Shown piece after piece: positions 1 to 7,863 of a DNA stretch of 56,672 nucleotides (the stretch's first letter is position 1; each line of letters opens with the position of its first letter). Source of the DNA: Bilophila wadsworthia ATCC 49260 (GTDB lineage: Bacteria; Desulfobacterota; Desulfovibrionia; Desulfovibrionales; Desulfovibrionaceae). Made by a program: the position numbers and the translations under genes. The notes under the pieces are model-generated. The model saw only the letters and a list, made by a program, of their open reading frames with translations. It did not search any database and was not told where the DNA came from. The DNA is taken from assembly GCF_000701705.1 (NCBI RefSeq), contig NZ_JNJP01000020.1, positions 1 through 56,672 of the forward strand, written 5' to 3'.

Positions 1-58
1 CTCCCCAAACCCCACCCCCTCCACTTCAAAGACTTTCGTGTTTATCCAATCCCTGTTT
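1..58 (+). repeat. Tail-A part of dispersed hairpin repeat (cut by window edge)
   Basis: The first 58 bases match the conserved tail found downstream of large hairpins at 11.1 kb, 24.4 kb (reverse strand) and 34.6 kb. The shared core reads AAGACTTTCGTGTTTATC followed by (G/C)AATCCCTGTTT. The hairpin that normally precedes the tail would lie just outside the window. Bases 59-306, up to the first gene, contain nothing I recognise. Confidence 0.6.
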
Positions 59-306
59 CCAGCGTTCCCCAAGGCGGATTACCGTTTGAAGCAGCATACA
101 GGTCAAAGATGGAATACTCTGGACCGGGCCGACCCGTACTGATGAAAAGGCGAGCCGCCCGTTCCCCCTGCCACCTTCTCCGCAATTCCCTTTTCTCATC
201 ATTCACGGTAGGGTGCCAAAACGCAACGGGGGACTTTCGCCCCGCCCTTCCCGACAAACCTCAAAGGGAACCGCGTTCCCTTTCCTCAGCAGATACCGGA
301 GCCATC

Positions 307-1413
307 GTGACGCGCCGTTTTCTCTTTTTCCTGCTCGCGTTCCTCATACTGACCTGCACGGCGTATGCAGCGCCTCTTCAACCGGGCTTTAAAACCCTCG
401 GCATCTGGGATCCAGCCAAAAACGTGCGTCTGGACTTCGCCGTCTGGTACCCCAGCCGTTCCGCGCCCTTTCAGGTCAATTACGGAGACTGGAACTTCTC
501 CGCCGCACGCGGCAGGCCTCCCGTGGAAGGAAAACACCCTCTCATCCTGCTCTCCCATGACAGCGCGGGCTCACGCTTTTCCCTGCATGAACTGGCATCG
601 GAACTCGCCCGCAACGGCTTTGTCGTCCTGGCCTTCACGCATCCCGGCGACAATGTGGACGACATGGGAGCCCTTTTCATGCCCGTGCAGGTGACCGACC
701 GGGCCAAGCAGCTCACACAGGCACTGGACATCGCCCTAGCCGATCCCGAGACGGTACCGCTCATCGATCCCGATCGCATCGGCGTCCTTGGCGTCGGCCC
801 CGGAGGCACGGCAGCCATGCTCATCGCCGGAGCGCGGCTGGACGCGACCGGTTGGCCCATCTACTGCGCCGGAAAGGAAGAAAACGCCGATCCATACTGC
901 ACGCCGTGGGCACGGCAGCGCATGGGGGCTTTTTCCACCACTCCCAACCTTTCCGCACCCTACCGCGACAGGCGTGTCCGCGCCGCAGCCGCCGTTTCCC
1001 CTTCCTATGCCATGATGTTCACTCCCGCCAGCCTGTCCCGCATCCGGATTCCCTTTCTGCTGCTTCGTGCCGAGAGGACGCCTCTCTATACCCTTCAGCA
1101 CGCGGAACGCCTCCTGAGCGCCATGCCCCAGCCTCCGCAGCTTGGCGTATTGCCCGATGCGGATACAGCCAGCCTGATGTCATCCTGCGGCGGCAATCTG
1201 GATCAGACGCTTCCTGAAATGTGCCTTGCCGTCTCCCCTTCGCGCCGGAAGGCCGTACAGGCAAAAATGGCCGCCGAATCCGCCGCCTTCTTCCTCAAAT
1301 ACCTCGGAACCCCCAACCCTCCACCGCTTCCTCCTGAACCCGAGGACAATCCCCAAATCACATCACATCCCGCCACGCCGGAAAAGAACGCGGCCCGCAA
1401 GAAGAAGCGGTAG
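307..1413 (+). CDS. Secreted alpha/beta-hydrolase-fold protein (dienelactone hydrolase-like), nucleophile Ser apparently replaced
   Basis: This 368-residue protein resembles predicted dienelactone hydrolases/platelet-activating-factor acetylhydrolase-like enzymes. I chose the GTG at 307 because it has GGAG six bases upstream and opens directly into a signal peptide (TRR, a hydrophobic run, then AYA-A). The frame stays open upstream to 109 but that part looks non-coding. An oxyanion-type stretch (LLSHDSAGS) is present. The nucleophile elbow, normally GxSxG (for example GHSFGG), reads GVGPGG, so Gly164 (796-798) sits where the catalytic serine should be. The C-terminus is Pro/Lys-rich. It is either a non-catalytic relative or uses another residue. 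It converges on fusA across a perfect hairpin. Confidence 0.75.
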   Translation: MTRRFLFFLLAFLILTCTAYAAPLQPGFKTLGIWDPAKNVRLDFAVWYPSRSAPFQVNYGDWNFSAARGRPPVEGKHPLILLSHDSAGSRFSLHELASELARNGFVVLAFTHPGDNVDDMGALFMPVQVTDRAKQLTQALDIALADPETVPLIDPDRIGVLGVGPGGTAAMLIAGARLDATGWPIYCAGKEENADPYCTPWARQRMGAFSTTPNLSAPYRDRRVRAAAAVSPSYAMMFTPASLSRIRIPFLLLRAERTPLYTLQHAERLLSAMPQPPQLGVLPDADTASLMSSCGGNLDQTLPEMCLAVSPSRRKAVQAKMAAESAAFFLKYLGTPNPPPLPPEPEDNPQITSHPATPEKNAARKKKR

Positions 1414-1482
1414 AGATTCGGAGATGGACAAAAAACAAGTGCGGCCGTTGCCTCTGAAAAGGGAACGGCTGCCGAGTGAAAA

Positions 1483-1545
1483 GCGGTCTTTGAAAACAAA
1501 CACCCCGGACGGAAACCGTCCGGGGTGTTTGTTTTCAAAGACCGC
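1483..1545. terminator. Perfect 30-bp inverted repeat, bidirectional terminator
   Basis: Left arm 1483-1512 and right arm 1516-1545 are exact reverse complements around a loop AAA. The stem has a GC-rich core (CACCCCGGACGG) flanked by A/T-rich arms that would give U-tracts on both strands. It lies between the convergent hydrolase gene and fusA. Confidence 0.85.
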
Positions 1546-1560
1546 GCCGAGGGGGGCAAA

Positions 1561-1591
1561 GGGGGCATGATGCCCCCTTGCCGCCGGAGGC
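1561..1591. repeat. Short repeat C, copy 1
   Basis: A small hairpin (GGGGGCA, loop TGA, TGCCCCC) is followed by CCCTTGCCGCCGGAGGC. The same 17 bases recur at 13219-13235 in the trpB-trpA spacer, again after a G-run. It sits just downstream of the fusA stop. Confidence 0.45.
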
Positions 1592-1608
1592 GCATCTTAT
1601 CGTATGGT

Positions 1609-3687
1609 TTAGTTCGCAGCCTTCTTGCTGACTTCTTCAGCGATAGCCGCAGGCACCTTTTCGTAGTGGTGGAACTGCATCGTGAAGGTCGCGCGGCCCT
1701 GCGTACGGGAACGCAGGTCCGTGGCGTAGCCGAACATTTCGGACAGCGGAACCTGAGCGCGGACAACCTGAGCGCCGGCGCGGGCTTCCATGGACTGCAC
1801 GCGACCACGACGACCGTTGAGGTCGCCCATCACGTCGCCAAGGTAATCATCGGGGGTCACCACTTCCACGTCCATGTAGGGTTCGAGGAGAGCGGGGGTC
1901 GCCTTGTTCATGGCGTCCTTGATGGCCATCGAACCGGCCACATAGAAGGCCTGTTCGGAGGAGTCGACTTCGTGGTAGGAACCGAAGACCAGAGTGACCT
2001 TCACGTCCACAACCGGGAAGCCGGCGAGCACACCGGACTTCAGGGCGTCCTGAATACCCTTGTCGATGGAAGGAATGTATTCCTTCGGAATCACGCCGCC
2101 GGTGATCGCGTTGACGAACTCGTAACCCTTTTCCGGGTTGGGCTCGACTTCGATCACGCAGTGACCGTACTGGCCGCGGCCACCGGACTGCTTGGCGTAC
2201 TTCAGGTCGGACTTGCTGGGCTTCGTGATCGTTTCGCGGTAGGCAACCTGAGGCTTGCCGACGTTGGCGTTCACGTTGAACTCGCGGACCAGACGGTCAA
2301 CGATGATGTCCAGATGCAGTTCGCCCATGCCCGCGATGAGGGTCTGGCCGGTCTCTTCGTTGCCCTTCACGCGGAAGGACGGGTCTTCCTTCGCCAGCTT
2401 GTTGAGCGCGGCGGAGAGAGCGTCACGGTCGGTCTTCGTCTTGGGTTCGATGGCGACTTCGATGACCGGTTCCGGAATATCGAGGGATTCGAGCACCACG
2501 GGGCGCTTTTCGTCGCAGATCGTGTCGCCGGTGGAGGCAAGCTTCATGCCCACGAGGGCCACGATGTCGCCGGCGCCGGCGGACTTGATGTCCTCACGCT
2601 TGTTGGCGTGCATACGGAGCAGGCGGCCAAGGCGCTCCTTCTTGCCGGTGTTGGCGTTGTACAACGTGGAGCCGGCTTCGATCACGCCCGAGTAGATACG
2701 GAAGAAGGCCAAGTGGCCCACGAAGGGGTCGGAAGCCAGCTTGAACACGAGACCGGCGAGCGGTTCCTTGTCCGAGCTGGGGCAGACGATTTCTTCTTCC
2801 GGCTTGTCGGGGTTGTGGCCCACCATCTGATCGATATCGAGAGGAGAAGGCAGGTAGTTCACAACGGCGTCGAGCAGCGGCTGCACGCCGATGTTACGGA
2901 ACGCGGTACCGCACAGGACGGGCACGATGCTCTGACGGATGGTACCCTTGCGGATACAGGAATTGATTTCCTCGACGGTCAGTTCATGGCCTTCGAGGTA
3001 CTTTTCCATCAATTCTTCATCTTCTTCCGCCACGGTATCCAGCAGCTCAAGGCGCTTTTCTTCGTAGAGATCCTTGAGATCCTCAGGGACTTCACCATAG
3101 GTGATCTGAAGGCCCTTGGATTCTTTTTCGAAGCGGACGGAGCGGCCATTGATGAGGTCGACAACGCCGTCGAACTTGTCTTCAGAACCGATCGGGATCT
3201 GGAGGCAGACGGGCTTCGCCTTCAGGCGGTCGCGGATCATGTCCACGCTGCGGAAGAAGTTGGCGCCGATGCGGTCCATCTTGTTGATGAAGCAGATACG
3301 GGGCACGCCGTAACGGTTGGCCTGGCGCCACACGGTTTCGGACTGGGGTTCCACGCCGGCGACGGCGTCGAACACGGCCACGGCACCGTCGAGCACGCGC
3401 AGGGAACGTTCCACTTCGATGGTGAAGTCAACGTGGCCGGGGGTGTCGATGATGTTGATCTGGTGATCAAGCCAGAAACAAGTCGTCGCGGCGGAAGTGA
3501 TGGTGATACCGCGTTCCTGCTCCTGCGCCATCCAGTCCATCGTAGCGCCGCCCTCGTGGGTTTCGCCGATTTTGTGGTTTTCGCCGGTGTAGTACAGGAT
3601 ACGTTCGGTCGTCGTGGTCTTACCGGCATCGATGTGAGCCATGATGCCGATGTTCCGCATTTTTTCGATAGGTGCTAAACGAGACAT
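1609..3687 (-). CDS. fusA: Translation elongation factor G
   Basis: This is a 692-residue GTPase that drives ribosomal translocation and helps RRF recycle ribosomes in the cytoplasm. G1 (AHIDAGKTTTTE), G3 (DTPGHVDF) and G4 (NKMD) are intact. Domain IV and the C-terminal domain are present up to the usual end. The length is normal for EF-G. GGGGAG lies six bases before the ATG. It is third in rpsL-rpsG-fusA, 12 bp after rpsG. No tuf or S10-operon gene follows: the transcript ends at the 1483-1545 hairpin, so the str block is detached here. Confidence 0.98.
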   Translation of the reverse strand: MSRLAPIEKMRNIGIMAHIDAGKTTTTERILYYTGENHKIGETHEGGATMDWMAQEQERGITITSAATTCFWLDHQINIIDTPGHVDFTIEVERSLRVLDGAVAVFDAVAGVEPQSETVWRQANRYGVPRICFINKMDRIGANFFRSVDMIRDRLKAKPVCLQIPIGSEDKFDGVVDLINGRSVRFEKESKGLQITYGEVPEDLKDLYEEKRLELLDTVAEEDEELMEKYLEGHELTVEEINSCIRKGTIRQSIVPVLCGTAFRNIGVQPLLDAVVNYLPSPLDIDQMVGHNPDKPEEEIVCPSSDKEPLAGLVFKLASDPFVGHLAFFRIYSGVIEAGSTLYNANTGKKERLGRLLRMHANKREDIKSAGAGDIVALVGMKLASTGDTICDEKRPVVLESLDIPEPVIEVAIEPKTKTDRDALSAALNKLAKEDPSFRVKGNEETGQTLIAGMGELHLDIIVDRLVREFNVNANVGKPQVAYRETITKPSKSDLKYAKQSGGRGQYGHCVIEVEPNPEKGYEFVNAITGGVIPKEYIPSIDKGIQDALKSGVLAGFPVVDVKVTLVFGSYHEVDSSEQAFYVAGSMAIKDAMNKATPALLEPYMDVEVVTPDDYLGDVMGDLNGRRGRVQSMEARAGAQVVRAQVPLSEMFGYATDLRSRTQGRATFTMQFHHYEKVPAAIAEEVSKKAAN

Positions 3688-3699
3688 GTTTCTCCCCGA

Positions 3700-4170
3700 C
3701 TACCAGCGGTAATGCGCGAAAGCCTTGTTGGCTTCGGCCATGCGGTGGGTGTCTTCCTTTTTCTTCACGGCGCCGCCGCGGCTGTTGAAGGCATCCAGAA
3801 GCTCGGCGGCGAGCTTGTTGGACATGCCTTTTTCACCGCGGGAACGGGCGTAGGTGATCAACCAACGGATGGAAAGGGAGACCTGGCGGTCAGGACGCAC
3901 TTCCATGGGCACCTGATAGGTGGCGCCGCCCACGCGGCGGGCCTTGACTTCGAGGTGGGGCTTCACGTTTTCGAGAGCCTTTTCGAAGGCGCGCAGCGCT
4001 TCTTCGCCGGTCTTTTCGGCGAGGACTTCAAGAGCGCCATAGAAAATCTTTTCGGCAGCGCCCTTCTTGCCGTCGTACATGAGACGGTTCACGAAACGGG
4101 CGGCCAAGCGGCTGCCATAAATCGGATCAGGCAGAACTTCCCTTCTGGGGATAGGACCTTTACGGGGCAT
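3700..4170 (-). CDS. rpsG: 30S ribosomal protein S7
   Basis: This is a 156-residue S7, a primary 16S rRNA 3'-domain binder that nucleates assembly of the small-subunit head. The N-terminus (MPRKGPIPRREVLPDP) and the conserved RLAARFVNRLMYDGKK segment are typical, and the length is normal. The ATG is preceded by GGAG. It lies 12 bp before fusA and 218 bp after rpsL. In E. coli S7 represses its own operon by binding the rpsL-rpsG spacer, so the long spacer here is a natural place to look for such control. Confidence 0.98.
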   Translation of the reverse strand: MPRKGPIPRREVLPDPIYGSRLAARFVNRLMYDGKKGAAEKIFYGALEVLAEKTGEEALRAFEKALENVKPHLEVKARRVGGATYQVPMEVRPDRQVSLSIRWLITYARSRGEKGMSNKLAAELLDAFNSRGGAVKKKEDTHRMAEANKAFAHYRW

Positions 4171-4388
4171 GAAAATTCTCCGGGTAACGCGGACGCGTTA
4201 CGTCAGGGGTTGCAGTGCTATGCGGTTTCCCGAGGCGGGGGCCGCCCGGGCTGCCTTGGTGTGTTCCCACTGCGCCCCTCCCGTTGCGGGGGGGCATGGA
4301 CGCGCACCCATGGCATGACACTGTGATGCGAAAATTCGCAAAGACGGCGGATGTGCCGTCAGACCTCTTGCCGGGAAAGCTTTGCGGC
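4171..4388 (-). promoter_or_regulatory. rpsL-rpsG spacer, possible S7 autoregulatory RNA
   Basis: A 218-bp untranslated spacer inside a co-directional ribosomal operon is longer than the roughly 100 nt of E. coli. It holds G/C-rich pairs, for example around 4274-4297 (CCCCTCCCG / CGGGGGGG). Autoregulation by S7 is inferred from the E. coli str operon, not from a motif matched here. Confidence 0.3.
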
Positions 4389-4763
4389 TTAGGACTTCGG
4401 ACGCTTGGCGCCGTACTTGGAACGACGCTGGCGGCGATCCTGCACACCGGAGGTATCCAGAGTACCACGGACGATGTGGTAACGGACACCGGGAAGGTCT
4501 TTTACACGGCCGCCGCGAATCATGACGACGGAGTGTTCCTGAAGGTTGTGGCCTTCACCGGGGATGTACGCGGTGACTTCGAGGCCGTTGGTGAGACGCA
4601 CACGGGCGACCTTACGCAGAGCCGAGTTCGGCTTCTTCGGGGTCGTCGTGTACACGCGGGTGCACACGCCGCGGCGCTGGGGGCAAGCCTGCAGGGCCGG
4701 GGTCTTTTTGTGCTTCACAACCTTCTTCCGCGCGACGCGGATAAGCTGGTTGATAGTTGGCAT
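4389..4763 (-). CDS. rpsL: 30S ribosomal protein S12
   Basis: This 124-residue S12 sits at the decoding centre of the 30S subunit. I chose the ATG at 4763 (MPTINQLIRVARKK) because GGAGG lies seven bases upstream; the upstream frame is non-conserved. The TTTPKKPNSALRKV loop has lysine at the classic streptomycin position, and RGGRVKDLPGVRYH is intact with lysine and proline at the other resistance-linked sites, so it reads as wild type. It is first in the str operon, with a candidate promoter at 4808-4836. Confidence 0.97.
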   Translation of the reverse strand: MPTINQLIRVARKKVVKHKKTPALQACPQRRGVCTRVYTTTPKKPNSALRKVARVRLTNGLEVTAYIPGEGHNLQEHSVVMIRGGRVKDLPGVRYHIVRGTLDTSGVQDRRQRRSKYGAKRPKS

Positions 4764-4807
4764 CTGTTTTCCTCCATAGGAGTGGGTAAATGTTCCGAAA
4801 GGAGTCA

Positions 4808-4836
4808 CTCCTACAATGGATATTTTTTGTTGTCAA
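4808..4836 (-). promoter_or_regulatory. Candidate sigma-70 promoter of rpsL-rpsG-fusA
   Basis: On the minus strand TTGACA (4836-4831), a 17-bp spacer and TAGGAG (4813-4808) precede rpsL. The -35 is consensus and the -10 is weak. An 11-bp palindrome GGAGTCACTCC (4801-4811) overlaps the -10 and could be a binding site. The rest of the 4764-5252 gap is AT-rich from about 4930 and carries the divergent adh promoter. No gene is seen in it. Confidence 0.5.
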
Positions 4837-5127
4837 GCCCATTTGCAAATCGGCGGGACCCTTCCAGCCCCTCTCGGGGCGGAAAAGCCCGTCCCCCGGC
4901 TTCCCTCTCTCCGGCACCGGATAGGCGTCATGACTATCCATTTGAGCAATTCGCTTTATTTCATTGCCGATCACAAATCATTTCTGAACATGTTTGTTCA
5001 ATCAACAAATTGAATGAATGCCCAATCTATTTCTATGTGAAAAAATATTTTATCTTTCGTGAGAAAAAGCACCTTTTACATGCAAAAAAAATCTTTTTTC
5101 ACATGTAGTGTATTTTACAAAAGGCTA

Positions 5128-5156
5128 TTGACCTGTTTTTTGAAACATCATACGTT
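5128..5156 (+). promoter_or_regulatory. Candidate sigma-70 promoter of the alcohol dehydrogenase gene
   Basis: TTGACC (5128-5133), a 17-bp spacer and TACGTT (5151-5156) lie in a strongly AT-rich stretch about 100 bp before the adh ATG. The AT-rich context in a GC-rich genome fits a strong promoter. No operator was recognised. Confidence 0.45.
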
Positions 5157-5252
5157 GCCAAAAAAGAGATAAGAAGGTCTCTATATTTTCTCTGTTTCTA
5201 CTTTTCTTCTTGCCTTGTTTATGCCCATCTATAAACAGTGGAGGATACCACA

Positions 5253-6434
5253 ATGGCTATTGTTGAAAAAGTTGACGGCTTCTTTATTCCCAACGTTACG
5301 CTTATTGGTGTAGGCGCCGCAAAAGCTATCCCCGAGCGTATCGTTTATTTGAATGCCACGAAGCCGCTGCTTGTCACGGACAAAGGTATCGTCCACACCG
5401 GCATCCTGAAACAGATTACGGATATCCTCGACGAAGCGGCGATGGAATACGCCATCTATGATGAGACGGTTCCGAACCCCACCGACCTCAATGTCGCCGC
5501 CGGCGTCGAACTGTACAAGAAAGAAGAATGCGACAGCCTCATCTCCATCGGCGGCGGTTCTTCCCATGACTGCTGTAAGGGCATCGGCCTCGTCGTTTCC
5601 AACGGCGGCAAGATCCACGATTACGAAGGCGTGGACAAGTCCACCAAAGCCATGCCCCCCTACCTCGCCGTGAACACCACCGCGGGTACGGCCTCCGAAA
5701 TCACCCGTTTCTGCATCATCACCGACAGCGCCCGCAAAGTGAAAATGGCCATCGTCGACTGGCGCATCACCCCGAGCGTCGCCATCAACGACCCCATCCT
5801 GATGGTGGGTATGCCCCCGGCCCTGACCGCCGCCACCGGTATGGACGCGCTCACCCACGCGGTTGAAGCGTACGTCTCCACCGGCGCTACCCCGCTGACC
5901 GACGCCTGTGCCGAAAAGGCCATCAAGCTGGTTTCCGAAAACCTGCGCCGCGCCGTCGCCAACGGCAGCGACATCCACGCCCGTGAAGGCATGTGCTACG
6001 CCCAGTACCTTGCCGGTATGGCCTTCAACAACGCCAGCCTCGGGCACGTGCACGCCATGGCCCACCAGCTCGGCGGCTTCTACAACCTGCCCCACGGCGA
6101 ATGCAACGCCATCCTCCTGCCCATCGTGGAAGAGTACAATCTGCTCGCCCATTTGGACAAATTCATCAACATCGCCAGGATGATGGATGAAAACATAGAC
6201 GGCCTTTCCAAACGCGACGCCGCCGAACTGGCCATCTCCGCCATCCGCCGCCTGTCGCAGGATGTGGGCATCCCGGCCAGCATCACCGAGCTTGCCAAGC
6301 GGTACGGCAAGGAAGTCAGCCGCAGCGATATCCCGACGATGGTCGCCAACGCCCAGAAGGACGCCTGCGGGCTCACCAACCCCCGCAAGATGACCGACGC
6401 CGCTGTCCAGCAGCTGTATGAAATCGCGTTTTAA
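5253..6434 (+). CDS. adh: Iron-containing alcohol dehydrogenase
   Basis: This 393-residue group III, Fe-dependent NAD(P)+ dehydrogenase interconverts an alcohol and an aldehyde in the cytoplasm. The nucleotide-binding GGGSSHDC loop is near residue 97. The expected metal ligands are Asp198, His202, His267 and His281, in GMDALTH, HAMAH and LPHGE contexts. GGAGG eight bases upstream selects the ATG at 5253. The gene stands alone, divergent from rpsL, and ends at a large hairpin repeat. In Desulfovibrio such enzymes oxidise ethanol for respiration. Sulfoacetaldehyde reductases belong to the same superfamily, but no taurine or isethionate gene is nearby, so ethanol or another short alcohol is the safer inference. 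Confidence 0.9.
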   Translation: MAIVEKVDGFFIPNVTLIGVGAAKAIPERIVYLNATKPLLVTDKGIVHTGILKQITDILDEAAMEYAIYDETVPNPTDLNVAAGVELYKKEECDSLISIGGGSSHDCCKGIGLVVSNGGKIHDYEGVDKSTKAMPPYLAVNTTAGTASEITRFCIITDSARKVKMAIVDWRITPSVAINDPILMVGMPPALTAATGMDALTHAVEAYVSTGATPLTDACAEKAIKLVSENLRRAVANGSDIHAREGMCYAQYLAGMAFNNASLGHVHAMAHQLGGFYNLPHGECNAILLPIVEEYNLLAHLDKFINIARMMDENIDGLSKRDAAELAISAIRRLSQDVGIPASITELAKRYGKEVSRSDIPTMVANAQKDACGLTNPRKMTDAAVQQLYEIAF

Positions 6435-6450
6435 ATGAAGTGAATATAGC

Positions 6451-6546
6451 GGGGGAGGGCGCTTTTTGAAAAAAGCGCCCCCCCCCCGAGCCCCACCCGC
6501 AAAAACTTCGACTGGTGGGGAGGCAGCGCGGCAGAAGTTCCGTTGT
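6451..6546 (+). repeat. Dispersed hairpin repeat, tail-B type; terminator of adh
   Basis: A G/C-rich hairpin (GGGGGAGGGCGC against GCGCCCCCCCC, about 6451-6487) follows the adh stop. It is followed by tail B with core CGACTGGTGGGGAGGC and then AGTTCCGTTG. The same tail follows hairpins at 23.6 kb and 56.2 kb. The remaining 6547-6730 shows no gene. Confidence 0.7.
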
Positions 6547-6730
6547 GTGGAAAGAAAAGAACGAGCCGCTCATTGCTTCCTTTATATCTTTTTCTGTTGG
6601 AGAGGAGCGGCGGAATGCCATTCCTCAATTCACCCCTTCGAAATTTTCAGAGGAAAACTGTTCCAGAACTGCCCGGCGGCAACCTCCAACACCGGGCAGA
6701 GGACGCCGGTAACCGTCCGCAAGATGAAAA

Positions 6731-6803
6731 GGAAAAGGCCGGAACCCAACGCTGGGTTCCGGCCTTTTCCTGCATCGAAGGCTCCCCTTGCGGGGGAGCC
6801 TTC
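6731..6803 (-). terminator. Two stacked perfect hairpins after the CBS-protein gene
   Basis: Hairpin 1 has 18-bp arms 6731-6748/6753-6770 and loop ACGC. Hairpin 2 has 11-bp arms 6777-6787/6793-6803. Both are GC-rich with terminal A/T runs and sit right after the minus-strand stop at 6812. Confidence 0.8.
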
Positions 6804-6811
6804 TCATCCGT

Positions 6812-7648
6812 CTATTCGGCGCCGTTCTCTTCCTGCGTGGCGGGTTCCACGATCACACGGCGGATTTGCTTGGCGTCGGCTTCGTCCACGATGAACCGCC
6901 AGCCGCCGCACTCGAAAATTTCTCCCTTCTCGGGAACATGCCCGGCTTCAAGGCACAGGTAGCCGCCGATGGTATCCACCTCGTCAGCCTCCAGATTGAT
7001 GCCGAGTTCTTCCAGATCCTCAAGGTAGGCGCGGCCGGACAGCGCATAGCGCGAATCCCCGAGAGGATGGATATCCTCTTCCTTGGGCGCGTCGTGCTCG
7101 TCTTCGATGTCGCCCACGATCTCCTCAAGGATGTCCTCGATAGTGGCGAGGCCGGACGTTCCGCCATATTCGTCCACGGCAATAGCGATATGGTTCTTGC
7201 GGGACCGGAATTCCTGAAGCAGCTCGCTCACGATCTTGGTCTCGGGTACAAAAAAGGGCGAACGCATGATTTCGTCCACCGCAGTATGGTGCTTGGCCGG
7301 ATCGACGAGGAGGCTGATGAGATCCTTGGCGTAGGCGATCCCGATGATGTTGTCGCGCGTATCCTTGTAGATGGGCAACCTGGAATGTCCGGTTTCCAGA
7401 ATGCACTGCGCCACCTCGCTCACGGGTGCGCCCGTAGGCATACAGTCGAAATCAGTTCGCGGGGTCATGATGTCCTGCACCTGTACATCGTCAAGGCGCA
7501 GGATGCTCAGGATCATGGAGCCTTCGGCGAGGTCCAGTTCCCCTTCGTCGCGGGCTTCCATGACGGCCTGCTCGATCGAGTCGCCCGAGCGGCCTCCGAA
7601 CAGGTTGCAAACCCGATCCCACAAACTTTTGTCCGTACTTCGGTCCAA
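6812..7648 (-). CDS. CBS-pair protein with CorC/HlyC domain
   Basis: This 278-residue cytosolic protein resembles the soluble CorC family, often annotated as hemolysin C or Mg2+/Co2+ efflux protein. After an acidic N-terminal helix, the conserved DIMTPRTDF opens a CBS pair (about residues 60-185, ending VDEYGGTSGLATIEDILEEIVGDI). A CorC_HlyC domain follows to the end (about 200-270). The N-terminal DUF21 membrane part of full CNNM transporters is absent. CBS pairs of this family bind adenosine nucleotides, and the proteins act in divalent-cation homeostasis. It is a single-gene unit with a good promoter at 7824-7852 and a 170-nt leader. Confidence 0.85.
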   Translation of the reverse strand: MDRSTDKSLWDRVCNLFGGRSGDSIEQAVMEARDEGELDLAEGSMILSILRLDDVQVQDIMTPRTDFDCMPTGAPVSEVAQCILETGHSRLPIYKDTRDNIIGIAYAKDLISLLVDPAKHHTAVDEIMRSPFFVPETKIVSELLQEFRSRKNHIAIAVDEYGGTSGLATIEDILEEIVGDIEDEHDAPKEEDIHPLGDSRYALSGRAYLEDLEELGINLEADEVDTIGGYLCLEAGHVPEKGEIFECGGWRFIVDEADAKQIRRVIVEPATQEENGAE

Positions 7649-7823
7649 GCGTATCTCCTCAGGTAAAGGTGGAGGGACGACGGCGTTCCTGCCGGGCAGG
7701 GGCTGCGCCTGATCCCTGAGTGGAACTCACGTACACTATTCCATGCGTCTTTGCTACCGGCGGCGCGCCTCCCGGACGCCCTTCGCGGGGCCCCGGCAAC
7801 GCCTTGCGCGACATGCTCTTTTC

Positions 7824-7852
7824 TTTATAGCCATTCCTGAATCGATACGCAA
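7824..7852 (-). promoter_or_regulatory. Candidate sigma-70 promoter of the CBS-protein gene
   Basis: Minus-strand TTGCGT (7852-7847), a 17-bp spacer and TATAAA (7829-7824) form a near-consensus promoter. It implies a leader of about 170 nt before 7648. It lies just beyond the stop of the upstream permease gene, so the CBS gene need not depend on the ABC operon. Confidence 0.55.
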
Positions 7853-7863
7853 CGTGTCGGGCC

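Noticed and set aside
1525..3678. 717-codon open frame on the plus strand
   Set aside because: It is exactly antisense to fusA and has the His/Gly/Val-rich composition of a shadow frame; no family features.
5253..6434. Assigning the Fe-alcohol dehydrogenase as sulfoacetaldehyde reductase (SarD) of taurine metabolism
   Set aside because: Same superfamily, but no taurine aminotransferase, isethionate lyase or related gene is nearby and motifs do not separate the two.
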